From Cytidiella melzeri (lineage: Eukaryota; Basidiomycota; Agaricomycetes; Polyporales; Irpicaceae): 64,000 bases of DNA. The stretch's first letter is position 1; every line of letters starts with the position of its first letter. The position numbers and the translations under genes were made by a program. Shown here one piece after another: positions 21,683 to 32,909 of the stretch. The notes under the pieces are model-generated. The model was not told the origin of the DNA. It ran no database searches and saw only the letters and a list, made by a program, of their open reading frames with translations. The stretch spans positions 1-64,000 of the forward strand of contig JABYQR010000076.1 of assembly GCA_022592445.1 (NCBI GenBank). The letters are read 5' to 3'.

Positions 21683-23783
21683 CTAGGCCCTGTCTTCCTT
21701 GTCTTCCTTCACTTCAACGAATTCAGAGGCCGGGTGATCGTGAACGGGCCTCTCGCTCGGTCTCCATTTGGCCGACTTCCACGGCTTCACGCCTGAGCGG
21801 TACATCTCGTCGACCTCTTCGAGACTGAGACCCTTGGTCTCGGGGATAAACAACCAAACGTAGGCGAACCCGAAGGTAAGCATGCCGAAGAAGATTAGAA
21901 GGATGAGAGGACCGATGTCGTTGGCGATACGAGGAGAAAAGAATGAAAGCAGGAAGTTCCAGAGCCAGTCTGAGAGGAACGAAAGTCAGTGTATCATCTA
22001 CAAGTCATGACGATGGAACGTACTTGTTGCACTTCCGAGAGCGATACCTTTAGGTCGGACACGAAGCGGGAAACTTTCGCCCAAGTAAACCCTACAACGA
22101 TGCTGTATCAGTGCTACGACTCTCAGAACAAAATTGAGGCACGGAGCTCACCAAGGCGTTGGACCCCAAAACATGGAAAAGGAAAACACATGGAGGACAG
22201 CAAAGGCAATCAACACATCGCCGCCTTGCTTGTTTCGAGGGGTGAGCTGGTCTGCGGGGGTTCCGGCAGGTGCTAACGTGTAATGGCCTACGAGACCAGC
22301 AATAATGGAGCAAGCTCCCTCGAGTACGGATCCGATGAGGAGTGAGTTTCGTCGACCGATACTCTCGATAAAGTACAGGGCTGGAATAGTTCCTGCAACG
22401 GATACTCCTCCGAGGATAGTCTGGATGACGTACGGACTGAGTCTGCACAGAAACGATAAGCTTTCGACGAATTCCTGACAAGCAAGTAGAGAAGTGGACG
22501 TACTGGGTACCCGCACTCTTGAAGAAGGTATCGCCATAGTAGTAGTAGAAGTTCTGTCCGTTGAGCTGCTGAATAAACTGAAGCATCATGCCATTGATGG
22601 TGCGTTTCCAGAGCATGTTCCTCGTGGAGAAACACTCAGCCCATGTCGCTTTGCCACCTTCGTTTTCGGCTTTTATTGCGATCTCCAGCTCCTCGATGGT
22701 CTCGAGCACAACTATATCTTCTTCAGATACGCTGTTGAGTGATGCGATGACTCTGCGAGCCTCTGCTTCTTTGCCTCTACCAAGAAGATGACGACTAGGA
22801 GAATATGAGGGTAGAGTGGCATGAAGATGTTATGAGGTACTTACGGAGACTCCGGTAGGAAGAATATACCGGAAAGAAGAATGAGACCCCAAAGCATCTG
22901 CAACCCCACTGGGATTCGCCATGACGCGGAGCCCTTGACGGTGTGTGTACCCAAGTCAATAACATAAGACAGGAAGATTCTGGAATTGAAGTTGAGAACA
23001 CGTCTATGATGTGTTTGATGCAGCTCACCCAATGATGATTTGAAGTTGGTATAGGACGATTAGCATCCCACGGAGAGCTTTTGGAGCAGTCTCACCATTG
23101 TACAATGGTACGATAGCTGAATACAGGTGTCAACGACGCCTTCTGGTGTATCTGAGCAAGCATACCTGACATAGCTCCTACGCCTAGCCCAGCAATGAAT
23201 CGACCAATAGTGATTTGTGCGAGAGATGTCGAGGTACCAGTCTGAATAGCAGTGCCAACAGTGAAGATTGCCGACCATAGTAATATCGAGCCGCGACGGC
23301 CCAAGCTATCGGACGTGAACGCCTGGCCAAGCGCACCGACAAAGGTACTGTGGTCATGTCAGCACTGGCTTGTGCCTGGAGCTCGACTGAAAAGCAGATA
23401 CCCAGCGGAAAGAAGCGATGTGATAATCGACTGTCGTGATGGACTCAGGAAGACGTTACCGTCAGAATCGATTTCGCCGAACCGAGCTTGGAAGTCAGGC
23501 ATTATGAGGCATCCCTACACATAGTGTACCGTCAGTGATACATGTTCGAGCTAAAATGCACTATGTACCACTCACCGAGATGACACCTATGTCATATCCG
23601 AACAAGAACCCTGCGGAACAGACAACACAGATTAGAAGCGGTTCATGTATCTTCAAGAAAATAGTTCACCTCCTGCAAACAATCAAGCGGTTAGTTCTGG
23701 AAGCAAATATGTGCATAGCTGAAGAGCTCACCAAACGCTACGAATATAGCAAGGAGTATTACTCTGAGGTTCGTTTGCACCAT
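21683..23783 (-). CDS. MFS monosaccharide transporter
   Basis: Eleven exons give 514 residues in consistent phase: 23783-23732, 23672-23670 (3 nt), 23610-23576, 23514-23402, 23347-23166, 23116-23029, 22979-22845, 22794-22504, 22442-22152, 22091-22024 and 21969-21683. Family marks are GGFLFGYDIGVISG in the first membrane helix, SLGRRGSI, IAGLGVGAMS, LPESPRHLLG, QQLNGQNFYYYYG, SIGRR, VYLGESFPLRVR and PETKGLSLEEVDEMY near the end. Together these define sugar-porter (SP/HXT-type) proton symporters of the plasma membrane with 12 helices. The substrate cannot be read from the sequence; hexoses or xylose are likely. It ends 224 bp from the convergent DUF5695-like secreted protein, which suits a secrete-and-import pairing. 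Its C-terminal tail is acidic. Confidence 0.92.
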
Positions 23784-25302
23784 TGTGGTGGTAAGTGTCG
23801 AAGCGAAGAACGACCGTGCGGCAGAGAAGCCCCATGGCCTTTATGTAGCTTCACACGGACAGAGACATCCTGTGGAGTCATTTGCAGAACTGTTTTGCAG
23901 AACTATTTTAGCGGTGCGGTCTGTGGAAGCAGCTGACTGCGTGTACCCTGAAGTTTACGGTCCGCAAGGATGGAATTGGGACGGACCGCTGCACCTTTGG
24001 ACGTAAGTGTGTGGATCGTGACCAGGAGCCAGTCGCCGTTGACTGCGATGAAACGGAGTGCTGATGGGAGAAGGAGAAACACTCGCTATCATGTTCTGAT
24101 GGTGACATCACCTGGAACAAGGAGAGACAGACCCTGTAGAAAAAAAGAAATAAGCCTTGTCGCAGCAGTGATGGAAGCCACGATGCGCACCGACGACAAT
24201 AGCAGAGGGGAACTGCCAGTGTATACGGCAAGTATACTGTATTCTAACCCCAGCCCGCAGGGAACTCGTGCCGAATTTGTCCGACTTCGGCAGAGGAAGG
24301 TAGTACCCGGGTTCCTTTCGTATTGGTACCGGTGTGGGCATCGGTCGCACGACAATAAAGCAGTGGTTTGTTCGTGCGTGCCGTTCCTCCCAGTAAGTAT
24401 AAACGTCGAGGTGGTGATCTTCGCAGCGACGTTCATACCGAGGCAGAATCCGCCGATGTTGTTCATGAGTTGAACAACAACGATAGCGTTGTATATCTTG
24501 ATTGTCGTAGAGAGAGAACACTATAACAAGCCATCCATGGAATGTTGGGCCTTTGTCTATCTCTGCACCAACGTTCACTTGCCACAAACCTTCGCAGTGC
24601 GCACCCTGGCGTAACACACCACTCGTGCAGTCAGCCTGCTGCGGGCGTGTGCTAGTGCAGAAGCAGTGCTCACTATTGCCATCAAGACCTGGAAAATTGT
24701 GAAGCTCACAGCAGGGTGAAGCATGGATGGAGTCTGAGTCGAAGGCGTCCTGAGACAGACTACTTACAGCAATAATTAGCACCGCCGCCGCTGCCGAGGC
24801 CTTGCCGAGTTCTCTGTCGTTATGGGTTGAGCGCCTGATATTCCGCTGAACTTTCAACACTACTCACTGCAGCCTATGCAGACCTCGTCAAAAAAATCAT
24901 TCACCTTGAACAACCAGGCATTTGCGAGCGCATCGCAGAGAATTCTTCCCAATCGCACTCATTCTTTAATTCACCTGTCGGTCTCCAGGCTGAAACGTGC
25001 CATTGAACATGCATAGGTGTGTAGCTGAGGGTAGGTGTTTTGTTGCAGTTGCAGGGCGTGTTTAGTCTCAACATGCCGATGAGCTGTGCTACTGCGAGTA
25101 ATTATTGATTGTTTCATTCATCGCCTCCTCCTGAGACCTGATACATGATGATCGAGCGTTTGGGCTGCAGCTATATAATCTCTTGGTGGTTCACAGTGTC
25201 CGCCGTACGTTTTGTCTCTGAACTCTTTCCGCAGCTTGGTCTGCCCACTTTTTCGTTCTTCAATCGCTGGTCGACGTTGATCGTCTTCTCCTTCTCTATA
25301 CA
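23784..25302. other. No firm gene; possible decayed membrane-protein gene on the minus strand (24050-24870)
   Basis: On the minus strand, hydrophobic stretches occur in different frames: VSFTIFQVLMAIVSTASALA near 24700, IYNAIVVVQLMNNIGGFCLG near 24470, and YSILAVYTGSSPLLLSSVRI near 24230. Candidate GT...AG introns separate them. This pattern recalls fungal multi-pass membrane proteins, but I could not assemble a continuous in-phase model or name a family. Elsewhere in this interval nothing is seen except a TATA-like ctatataatc at about 25170. Confidence 0.2.
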
Positions 25303-28159
25303 ATGCTTTTCACACTCACCATTCCTTCGCTCCTCCTCATTGCGTCTGCAAACGGAGTAGCGATTCCGAAAAGAGCAGAAGCTGGACTTGATGCTCGAGA
25401 CAGTACGTCTAAATATCTTATTTGCGCTGTATAAGTCTGACCCATCACATTGTATTAGCCACAAGTGATATTGGTAGCGTCCTGCAGAATGTTGCTCGAG
25501 ATCTGCCGGCGGGTGCGCTTGATTCACTCGTGCAAGGGCTGGGTGCTCCTGACGGTAATGCCACCGCAACCGATGCTACAGCTACACTTGCATCTGCATC
25601 CCCAACCGATATCCTAGTCGGACCTGCAACTACGCTCCCAGCCGATTACCCCGCTGGACTTTCATCTGCACTCCCGACTGATATCCAAGCCGCACCTGCA
25701 TCTGCGCTCCCAACCGATATCCCAGCTGGACTTGCATCTGCACTCCCGACCGACACCCAAGACGCACTTGCAGCTGCACTCCCAACCGATGCCCCTGCCA
25801 CATTCGCATCTGCACTCACAACTGATGTCCCAGCCGCACCCGCATCTGCGCTTCTAACCGATATCCAAGTCGCACTTGCATCTGCGCTCCCAACTGATGT
25901 CCCAGTCACATCTGCGTCTGCACTCCCAACCGATACACCGGCTACACCTGCATCCGCAATCCCAACCGATACTCAAAACGCACTTGCATCTGCGCTTCCA
26001 ACCGATCTCCCAGCCACACTCCCATTTGCACTTCCAACGGATACCCTAGCAGGACCTGCAGCTGCGCCCCCAACGGATATCCCGGACACTCCCGCATCTG
26101 CACTCCCGACTGATATCCAAGCCGCACCTGCATCTGCGCTCCCAACCGACACCCAAGCCGCATTTGCATCTGCATTCCCAACCGATATCCCAGACACACC
26201 TGCATCTGCACTTCCAACTGATATCCCAGCCACACCAGCATCTGCGCTCCCAACCGATTTCCTGGTCGGACCAGCAGCTGCGCTCCCAACAGATACCCCA
26301 GCTGATCCCGCTTCTGCACTCCCCACCGATATCCAAGCCGCACCTGCAGCTGCGCCCCCAACCGATATGCCAACTGGAATTGCAGCTGCGCTCCCGACCG
26401 ATACTGGAGCTCCATGTGATGCATCTGCGCTCCCAGCAGATATCGCAGCCACACCTGCAGCTGCGCTCCCAACCGATATCCCAACTGGAATTGCAGCTGC
26501 GCTCCCGACCGATACCGGAGCCCCATCTGCACTACCAACCGATCTCCAAGCCGCACCTGCACCTGCGCTGCCAACCGATTTCCCAACTGGAACTGCAGCT
26601 ACGCTCCCGACCGATAACGAAGCTCCCTGTGATGCAACTGCACTCCCAGCCGATATTCCGGCCACTGCTGCATCTGCACTCCCAACCGATATCCCAACTG
26701 GAACTGCAGCTGCGCTGCCGACCGATGACGAAGCTCCCAGTGATGCAACTGCGCTACCAGCCGATATCCCAGCCACTGCTGCATTTGCACTCCCAACCGA
26801 TATCCCAACTGGAACTGCAGCTGCGCTCCCGACCGATAACGAAGCTCCCTGTGATGCAACTGCGCTCCCAGCCGATATCCCAGCCACAGCTGCATCTGCG
26901 CTCCCAACCGATATACCAGATGGAGCTGCATCTGCGCTCCCAACCGATATACCAGATGGAGCTGCATCTGCGCTCCCAACCGATATACCAGATGGAGCTG
27001 CATCTGCGCTCCCAACCGATATACCAGATGGAGCTGCATCTGCACCCCCAACCTATATCACAGCCACAATCACATTTGCGCTCCCAGCCGATATCCCAGC
27101 CACACTCGCATCTGCGCTTCCGACCGAAATCCCAGCCGCTCTTGCATCTGCGCTACCGTCCAATGTCCCAGTCGATCTTGCATCTGCACTACCTACCGAT
27201 CCTTTTCAGTCTTCCACTGATGCTGCACTGCCCACTGATGCTGCACTGCCCACTGATGCTGCACTGCCCACTGATGCTGCACTGCCCACTGATGCTGCAC
27301 TCCCCACTGATGCTGCACTCCCCACTGATGCTGCACTCCCCACTGATGCTGCACTCCCCACTGATGCTGCACTTCCCACTGATGCTGCACTTCCCACTGA
27401 TGCTGCACTCCCCACTGATGCACCACTTTCCACCCCTGGTGCTGCAGTCCCAACCGGTGTCCCGAGTGCTGCGCAGCCCATCGCCCTTCCCGTCTCTCAG
27501 CTTCCCGCCTCCCCATACTTAGTCATCGACAACCCGCAGGGTTCTGCTGGCATACCATCACCTGGTACGCTCTTCATGGTGACAGCCCCCCCAGCAGCAG
27601 CCCCCCCAGCAGCAGCCCCCGCAGCAGCAGCCCCGGCAGCAGCAAGTCCTGCATGCCTGAATCCACCGACGAGACGTTCGCGCCTCAATGCTCGCACTGA
27701 GAAGATGGAGAAGCGTGTCGACCTTGACAACATTGTTAGCGCGGTTGTATCTGCGTTGCCTACTGGAGGTGAGATTACCCGTCTCATATGTTCTCTGAGT
27801 GCTATGAATATTGATGAACTTGGGTTTTTTCCTTTCTTGTGTAGTTCAAGGGGAAATTGCTCCGCTTGTCCACGCCTTTGTCTCCAGTGCCGCAGCTCCA
27901 ACGGCTACATCGTCCGCAGCGTAAGCGATATCTCTTTCAAACCGTGATTAAACCTCCGTCGCTGACATGCACAATCCTCCCTCCCCTTAGTAGCAGCAGC
28001 AGCATCGTGACGTCAGGAGCACCATCGGCATCAGCAACGCCCTCAGCTAGTGCAACGTCGAACGCCGCTCGCGGCTTCCAGGGAACTGCATCTGTCACGA
28101 TGGTGGGATTGTCCGTCGTCGTCGCAAGCGTCATCCTCGGTGTCGTCGTTGCGCTCTGA
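25303..28159 (+). CDS. GPI-anchored, Ala/Pro/Thr-rich repeat cell-surface protein
   Basis: Exons 25303-25402, 25459-27768, 27845-27920 and 27991-28159 give 884 residues with agreeing phases. The N-terminus MLFTLTIPSLLLIASANG is a signal peptide, followed by a KR (Kex2-type) site. After a short unique region come roughly 45 units of a 12-residue repeat of the type SALPTDIPATPA, then about 11 DAALPT hexapeptides. A Pro/Ala tract and a unique block (RLNARTEKMEKRVDLDNIVS) follow. The end is Ser-rich, then a small-residue site (SNAARG), and a hydrophobic tail finishing VVVASVILGVVVAL, the layout of a GPI attachment signal. A wall or plasma-membrane surface role such as adhesion is inferred. No catalytic domain is seen. 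Confidence 0.85.
25588..27210 (+). repeat. 36-bp minisatellite (about 45 units) coding a 12-residue repeat
   Basis: The unit reads approximately tctgcactcccaaccgatat followed by 16 variable bases. Four consecutive copies at about 26900-27040 are almost identical (DGAASALPTDIP), showing recent expansion. Some units are 39 or 24 bp. Because the unit length is a multiple of three and lacks stops in other frames, long spurious frames appear on both strands. Confidence 0.9.
27219..27423 (+). repeat. 18-bp minisatellite (about 11 units) coding DAALPT
   Basis: Units of actgatgctgcactgccc or ...ctcccc are in near-perfect tandem. Variants occur in blocks (gcccact, then tccccact, then ttcccact), which suggests stepwise duplication. 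Confidence 0.9.
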
Positions 28160-28664
28160 TCGTGTGGCTGAAACCGAGTTGTTGTCCATCTCGAGCTCTT
28201 TATTTTCATTACTTGGACATTTCCAGTGCTCGCGCCCTCCTCTCCGCTCGTTGTACGCTATTGATTCTTTCAGCTCTAGTATACGTAGAACTTCGTTGGC
28301 GGACGCTCATGACACCTCAATTTGTATCCCAAAAAAAAAACTGTAATCTTCAGCCTTTTTCCTGTGTGGATCCGTGGTAAGCTAGCGCGCAGTAGTGCAG
28401 TAGTGGTGCTGTTACTCGTGCGATGCCCTGCAGCTCGGTCTGTTATAACGTTGCGCTGCCCGCTGCCTTTCACCATGCATGCCGTGGTCGAAATGATATG
28501 AACATGACAGCAATAGAATACCTGTTATAGAGCTAACAGTCCCCCAACTCCCTGCGGTCATTACATCCTGAGCTACTGGAAGTTTACAATCCACGAAGGG
28601 TATCTAACAACATTGATCAACGTCTAGTATTCTCCTGGGCACCGTGTCCACTATCGTACTTCTA
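28160..28664. other. Intergenic region between convergent genes
   Basis: Contains the 3' regions of the GPI-protein gene (plus) and the inositol monophosphatase gene (minus). An A9-10 run lies at about 28330. No gene is recognised. Confidence 0.5.
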
Positions 28665-29975
28665 CTACGCAGGCTCATAATCTGGGACAGTCTCATAGTA
28701 ATCACGTATCAGTCGCTGTTGCGCTTGTAGCCCCGTTTCCTCCTGCGCGCAACAATTGCATCAGTAGTACTGATAATATTCCGAAACGCATCTCCTACCT
28801 TTGTGTCCCCAATGGCCCGAATGACGATGTGTTTTCTTCCGCTCAAGATTTGCTCGGTGACCTGATTGTCCAATGGACTGCCATGGCCTCCGGCTACAAG
28901 CCCTCCCGCCTCCTGCGCGATAACCGCGCCAGCACAGATATCCCACGGCCTTACGCAGTATCGTTCTTCAACATCAGATGCACATCGTGCGATATACACC
29001 ACTCACCAGCAGCCGATCTCACTATGATCATACAGAATCAACACAACACAGACTGGTGATGTAGAACTGTGTACTCACTGATACATGTCTAGTCCACCCT
29101 GGGCGACCATGCAGAAGTTCAGCGCGGCGCTACCCAAGGAACGCAATGAATGCGCCATGCGTCCTCCTTCCACGCCTTCCTTCGGGTTACCTGCGAGACG
29201 GGCAAAGGATTCTCCTTTGATACGTACAATACTTCCAGATCGGTCAGAGCCCCATTCGACGCCTGTCAAGGTAGAAAGTGAGTGAGCGAGAGGTCAACAA
29301 CGGAGAACAGGGTAAACTTGGTGCACCGAGGAGAGCCTGGGAGAGCGATGGGAGAGGGAGAGGAACAGCCAAAGGCAGCTTTAATGGTCCTTGACCTCTC
29401 TGAGTGAGGAATGCGCCTTGTCCCTGAACTCCGGTATACAAAGAGTCAAGGAAGGGATTATATATGACTCCAAGCACAGGAGACTTTCGGTATATAAGTC
29501 CGATGGACACACAGACATGAGGGAATCCGTGAACAAAGTTTGTAGTGCCATCTGGAATAACCGTCTTAATTGCGAACGCCTGGAAGCTAGGGTTGTGACA
29601 TACTCGCCTATAGGGTCTACGCAGAAAGTGGGGGTGTCCACGAGAGGTGGTCGCTGGCCGGCAGCATATGATTCTTCTCCAATACTGTCAATAAACGCGA
29701 AGTCGTTGTCAGATGGGTAATTGTCACGACAATGCATGAGGTACTCACAAATCAAAGCTAGGATACTTTTTTCTCAACTCTCCTTTCACCAGCTCTTCAA
29801 CTTTCACATCATACTCCGTGACGAGATCGACCGAGTTCTTTTTCTCGTCGACATTGCCGGACTGCAGGATGGCTTGGGAGCCAGCGAGGATCAGCTCGCC
29901 CGCTTGTCGAGCCAGTGAAGTAGTGAAAGCAAGGACTTCCTGAAGATCAGTAGTAGACAAGTGTGCGCTGGCCAT
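28665..29975 (-). CDS. Inositol monophosphatase (EC 3.1.3.25)
   Basis: Seven exons give 318 residues: 29975-29749, 29684-29608, 29551-29327, 29262-29079, 29021-29007 (15 nt), 28949-28799 and 28742-28665. The Mg2+ site is visible: Glu of IGEES (residues 77-81), the DPIDGTTNF motif (99-107) and WPWDICAG (243-250) with the third Asp. FVHGFPH and QEAGG also match the family. The enzyme hydrolyses inositol phosphate to myo-inositol in the cytosol, feeding phosphoinositide synthesis. The intron splitting DPI|DGT begins with GC (GCGAGT, 29607) and ends in AG, a non-canonical GC-AG intron. The start at 29975 gives a leader of normal length. Confidence 0.93.
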
Positions 29976-30212
29976 TGTGGGACTCCGAGAGGAAGAGGTT
30001 GAGCTGCTGAGGTCGTTACCTATAATTATCGGGATGAATGTGCGTAATCTGGGATTAGATTAGATCGATTGCGGCATAGGGCAAGCGTGCCTTCGTCCTT
30101 CCTGACCAAGTCCGAAATGACTGTGCAGCAGCCTGAGGTCGGTGACACCACAATGCAATGAGAGAGAAAGTTTACAGCAGAGGGATGTTATTACAGTGTG
30201 TAAGTTGTCCTT

Positions 30213-31268
30213 TTACATGTCATCTATGAGCGCCTTCAGTCTGACTTCGTCCAAAATCTCGAACCCGTGTTCTGCGGTGACCTATTACACAGAAGAACAA
30301 GATTGAGCTAAGAGCCAGACAAGCATCCTGAGGTACGCACTTGCGCAAGCTGAACATTATGCTGGTCAAGCTTTTCTTCCATCACCTGCTTCAGCACACG
30401 CAGCGTCAGGACGTGTGCTTCTTTAAGTGTCATTTGCTAGTATAATAGAACTTTAAGGTGTGTGTTATGGCTTTGACAAAAGCCACATACCTTGTGCCAC
30501 TTGTCCTGTAATTCACTCTGCGCAGCTTCTGATCCAGATCCGACTGCTTTTGCCTCGTACCGCACAAAGGTACCGGATGGGTCGGTGTGATAGCTAACAC
30601 AGAAATTAGTCGCACGTACGTATTGCACAGGAAACACGACTCACAGCTGCGGTCCCTTCTCATCTACCCCGGCAATCAGCAACGCGACGCCAAACGGCCG
30701 ACTCATCATAGCGTCCTCATCATGCACGCTCTCTCCAAATCTCAACGCCAAGTCACACACTGCTTGCGTCGCACTCTCAACTTTGATACGCTCGTTGTAC
30801 GTAAAGTTGTGGTTTTGCGACGTTACCCGCGCGTGATCGACCATCGTCCTCGCGTCCGCGATGAGCCCCGACATGGCACATCCTAAGTGTCTGTCGATCT
30901 CCATAATCTTCTCGATTGAAGACGCTTCAAGGAGCGGCGAGTGCACACGCTTCTCCACTGCGAGTACTACGCCTTCCTTAGTACATATGCCGACTGTCGT
31001 TGAGCCTAGCTGGAGTGCAGTTAATGAAAACGCGTGTCTCGCGAAAGTTGTGCTGCAGGCGTACCTTGATGGCTTCAATGGCGTATTCGACTAGTAAAGT
31101 AGAGGGATACAGTAAATCACGTCAGAGCTTCATTGCATCATAGCGCACCTTGGAATAATCGACCTTCGGGCGAGAAGGTGTTAACACCACGATCTGCATT
31201 TATTTCAGCATGAATCCTTCAGGCGGCAAGGACATGAAGGTACCGTATTCTGAGCGGGTCAAAAACAT
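30213..31268 (-). CDS. PUP2: 20S proteasome subunit alpha-5
   Basis: Seven exons (31268-31244, 31193-31149, 31090-31065, 31009-30645, 30593-30491, 30436-30341, 30281-30213) give 242 residues, the usual length. The N-terminal alpha-subunit signature is complete after two short exons ([16 protein letters not shown], then [12 protein letters not shown]). It continues [52 protein letters not shown] and [15 protein letters not shown], all specific for alpha-5 (yeast Pup2, human PSMA5). The protein forms part of the outer ring of the proteasome core and has no peptidase site of its own. The C-terminus ends LKALIDDM. It is the second of four genes on the minus strand. Confidence 0.96.
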
Positions 31269-31613
31269 GGCAGAGACGGTCTTAAGCTGAGATGATAGCA
31301 GGCAGAGCAGTGAGGGTGTGAGGGCTCTGTGTATGTGGTTGTCCACTGTGGCGTTGCAGGCGTACGCAATCCAAACGCGCGTCGCGTCGGGCTGCATGAA
31401 TAGGCGTGCGAAACACCTGCCATATGGGGACACACGCTCGCTCTCATGTATACTGATTGCAACCTCCATGTCACCATGTATTTCCACGTACGCAGTCATA
31501 CATGTAGCGGTGCTTTGTCGAATCCAACCCCGAGAACTGCGTTCACAGTAACAAGCCTTTCTAGGGATTCAATATGTATTGTACATTTTCACATTCTACC
31601 TGAACCCCTTTTT

Positions 31614-32404
31614 TCAAGCAAGGCTGCAAACAATCAAACGTGAGCTAGAACTCTTCCTCCAATCAAAACAGATACTCGCCTAGCAATAGCCTCAATCTCG
31701 AACAGCGCGTTCAAGGGCAGACGAGCCACCTGAACAGCAGAACGTGCTGGCTTGTGGTCACCAAAAAACTTGGAGTATATAGCGTTCACAGCGACAAAGT
31801 CGTCCATGTTTGCAAGAAACACCTGAAACGCGCACGCAAAAAATCAGTATGCCTATGTACAACATAGGAACGAGTAGAAAGCGAGGGACGTACGGTTGTC
31901 TTCACCACCTTCCCGAGCTCACTGCCCCCCGCCTCGATCACTGCCTTCAAGTTCTTCAACGCCTGTTCGGCCTGAGCTTCAACTCCTCCTTCAACCTAGT
32001 AGCAACAATATGTACAATCAGTGGTCGAAAGCTACGTATTGGTCTAGAGGTCACGCACCATCTTGCCAACAGCTGGGTCCAAGCCGAGCGATCCAGACGC
32101 GAACAAGAGGTCGCCGACGCGGATAGCCTGGGTGTATGGACCTACTGCAGCGGGAGCATCTGGCAACAGGCAAGCGGTATGTGAGAATGCAGCTCTGTAG
32201 CATTGCGGTAGTATGATACATACGAGAAGTTGAGATGAGAGTAAGCGACGGATGAGTGCCGGTAGACATGCTTCGGACGTTGGGAGTGACAGGTCTGACT
32301 GAAAAATGGCGAAAGGCCGTTGCAGATGACCGTCCGGAGTGAACACGAGCAGCCGCTTTGGCTGAGAGTCCCACTCGCGTTAAACACAAATTCAGCATGC
32401 TCAT
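31614..32404 (-). CDS. RidA/YjgF family protein, probably mitochondrial (Mmf1-like)
   Basis: Exons 32404-32224, 32159-32059, 31995-31894, 31822-31680 and 31623-31614 give 178 residues. The first 55 residues are Arg/Ser-rich without acids (MSMLNLCLTRVGLSAKAAAR), a likely mitochondrial presequence. The domain follows: APAAVGPYTQAIRVGDLLFASG, QALKNLKAVIEAGGS, VVKTTVFLANMDDF and the signature PARSAVQVARLP...FEIEAIA with the catalytic Arg. RidA proteins deaminate reactive enamine/imine intermediates of PLP enzymes. The last intron (31679-31624) begins GCGAGT and ends AG; splicing it gives the family-typical end EIEAIASLA. Without splicing, the frame would add about a dozen unusual residues and stop at 31634. 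A TATA-like tatatatac lies about 55 bp upstream of the ATG. Confidence 0.9.
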
Positions 32405-32909
32405 GGCTGCAGTGGTGGCAGCTGTTGCGTATCGATGAAGACAGAGTTTCCCACGGCTATATATACGAGGGGTATGTACATGGGAGGGGGCGTGGTATGG
32501 GTAATGTGTACAGTACAATGCAGAGTCCAGACAGGAAATACAACAAAAGCAGCAGGGATGTAAACGAATGGACGGAATGGTACGAAGACACGGCGGTAGG
32601 GAAACCCAGCCCAAACGCGATGTTCCTCGACCTCTCCTTTGGAACCTCTTTCCAACTACAGATGCCCAACATGATGCCCATATCTTGAAACTGATGATGA
32701 TGAAAAATGACGAAGAATGCAGAATGCGCTCGACAGCAAAGTGAATTGCTCAAGCGCGATGGAGAGTGTGCCGACCTAGTATAGTTTGACAGGGTTTACG
32801 GCGAATCGTCGACGAACGGCTCTGGCATGGCGTAAACGGAAACGTGCAGCGTAATGTCATGGAGTGGTAGAGAGCTATAGTGCTCCTGAGGGGATGTCGG
32901 TGACGGCCG
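32405..32909. other. Intergenic region
   Basis: Holds the RidA promoter (TATA-like sequence at about 32458-32467, read on the minus strand) and the 3' region of the small upstream minus-strand gene. No other gene is recognised. Confidence 0.5.

Noticed and set aside
24108..24860. 250-codon minus-strand frame as a single-exon gene
   Set aside because: Composition is rich in Cys, His and Trp without any motif, and the hydrophobic segments that look like protein lie in the other two frames.
25630..27522. Long open frames in the minus strand (up to 304 codons) and another plus frame (452 codons) over the GPI-protein repeats
   Set aside because: They follow the 36-bp and 18-bp repeat periods, are extremely biased in composition and overlap a frame with signal peptide, phased introns and a GPI signal.
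30587..31094. Plus-strand frames of 99 and 77 codons over the proteasome gene
   Set aside because: Antisense to PUP2, which is complete and phased on the minus strand.
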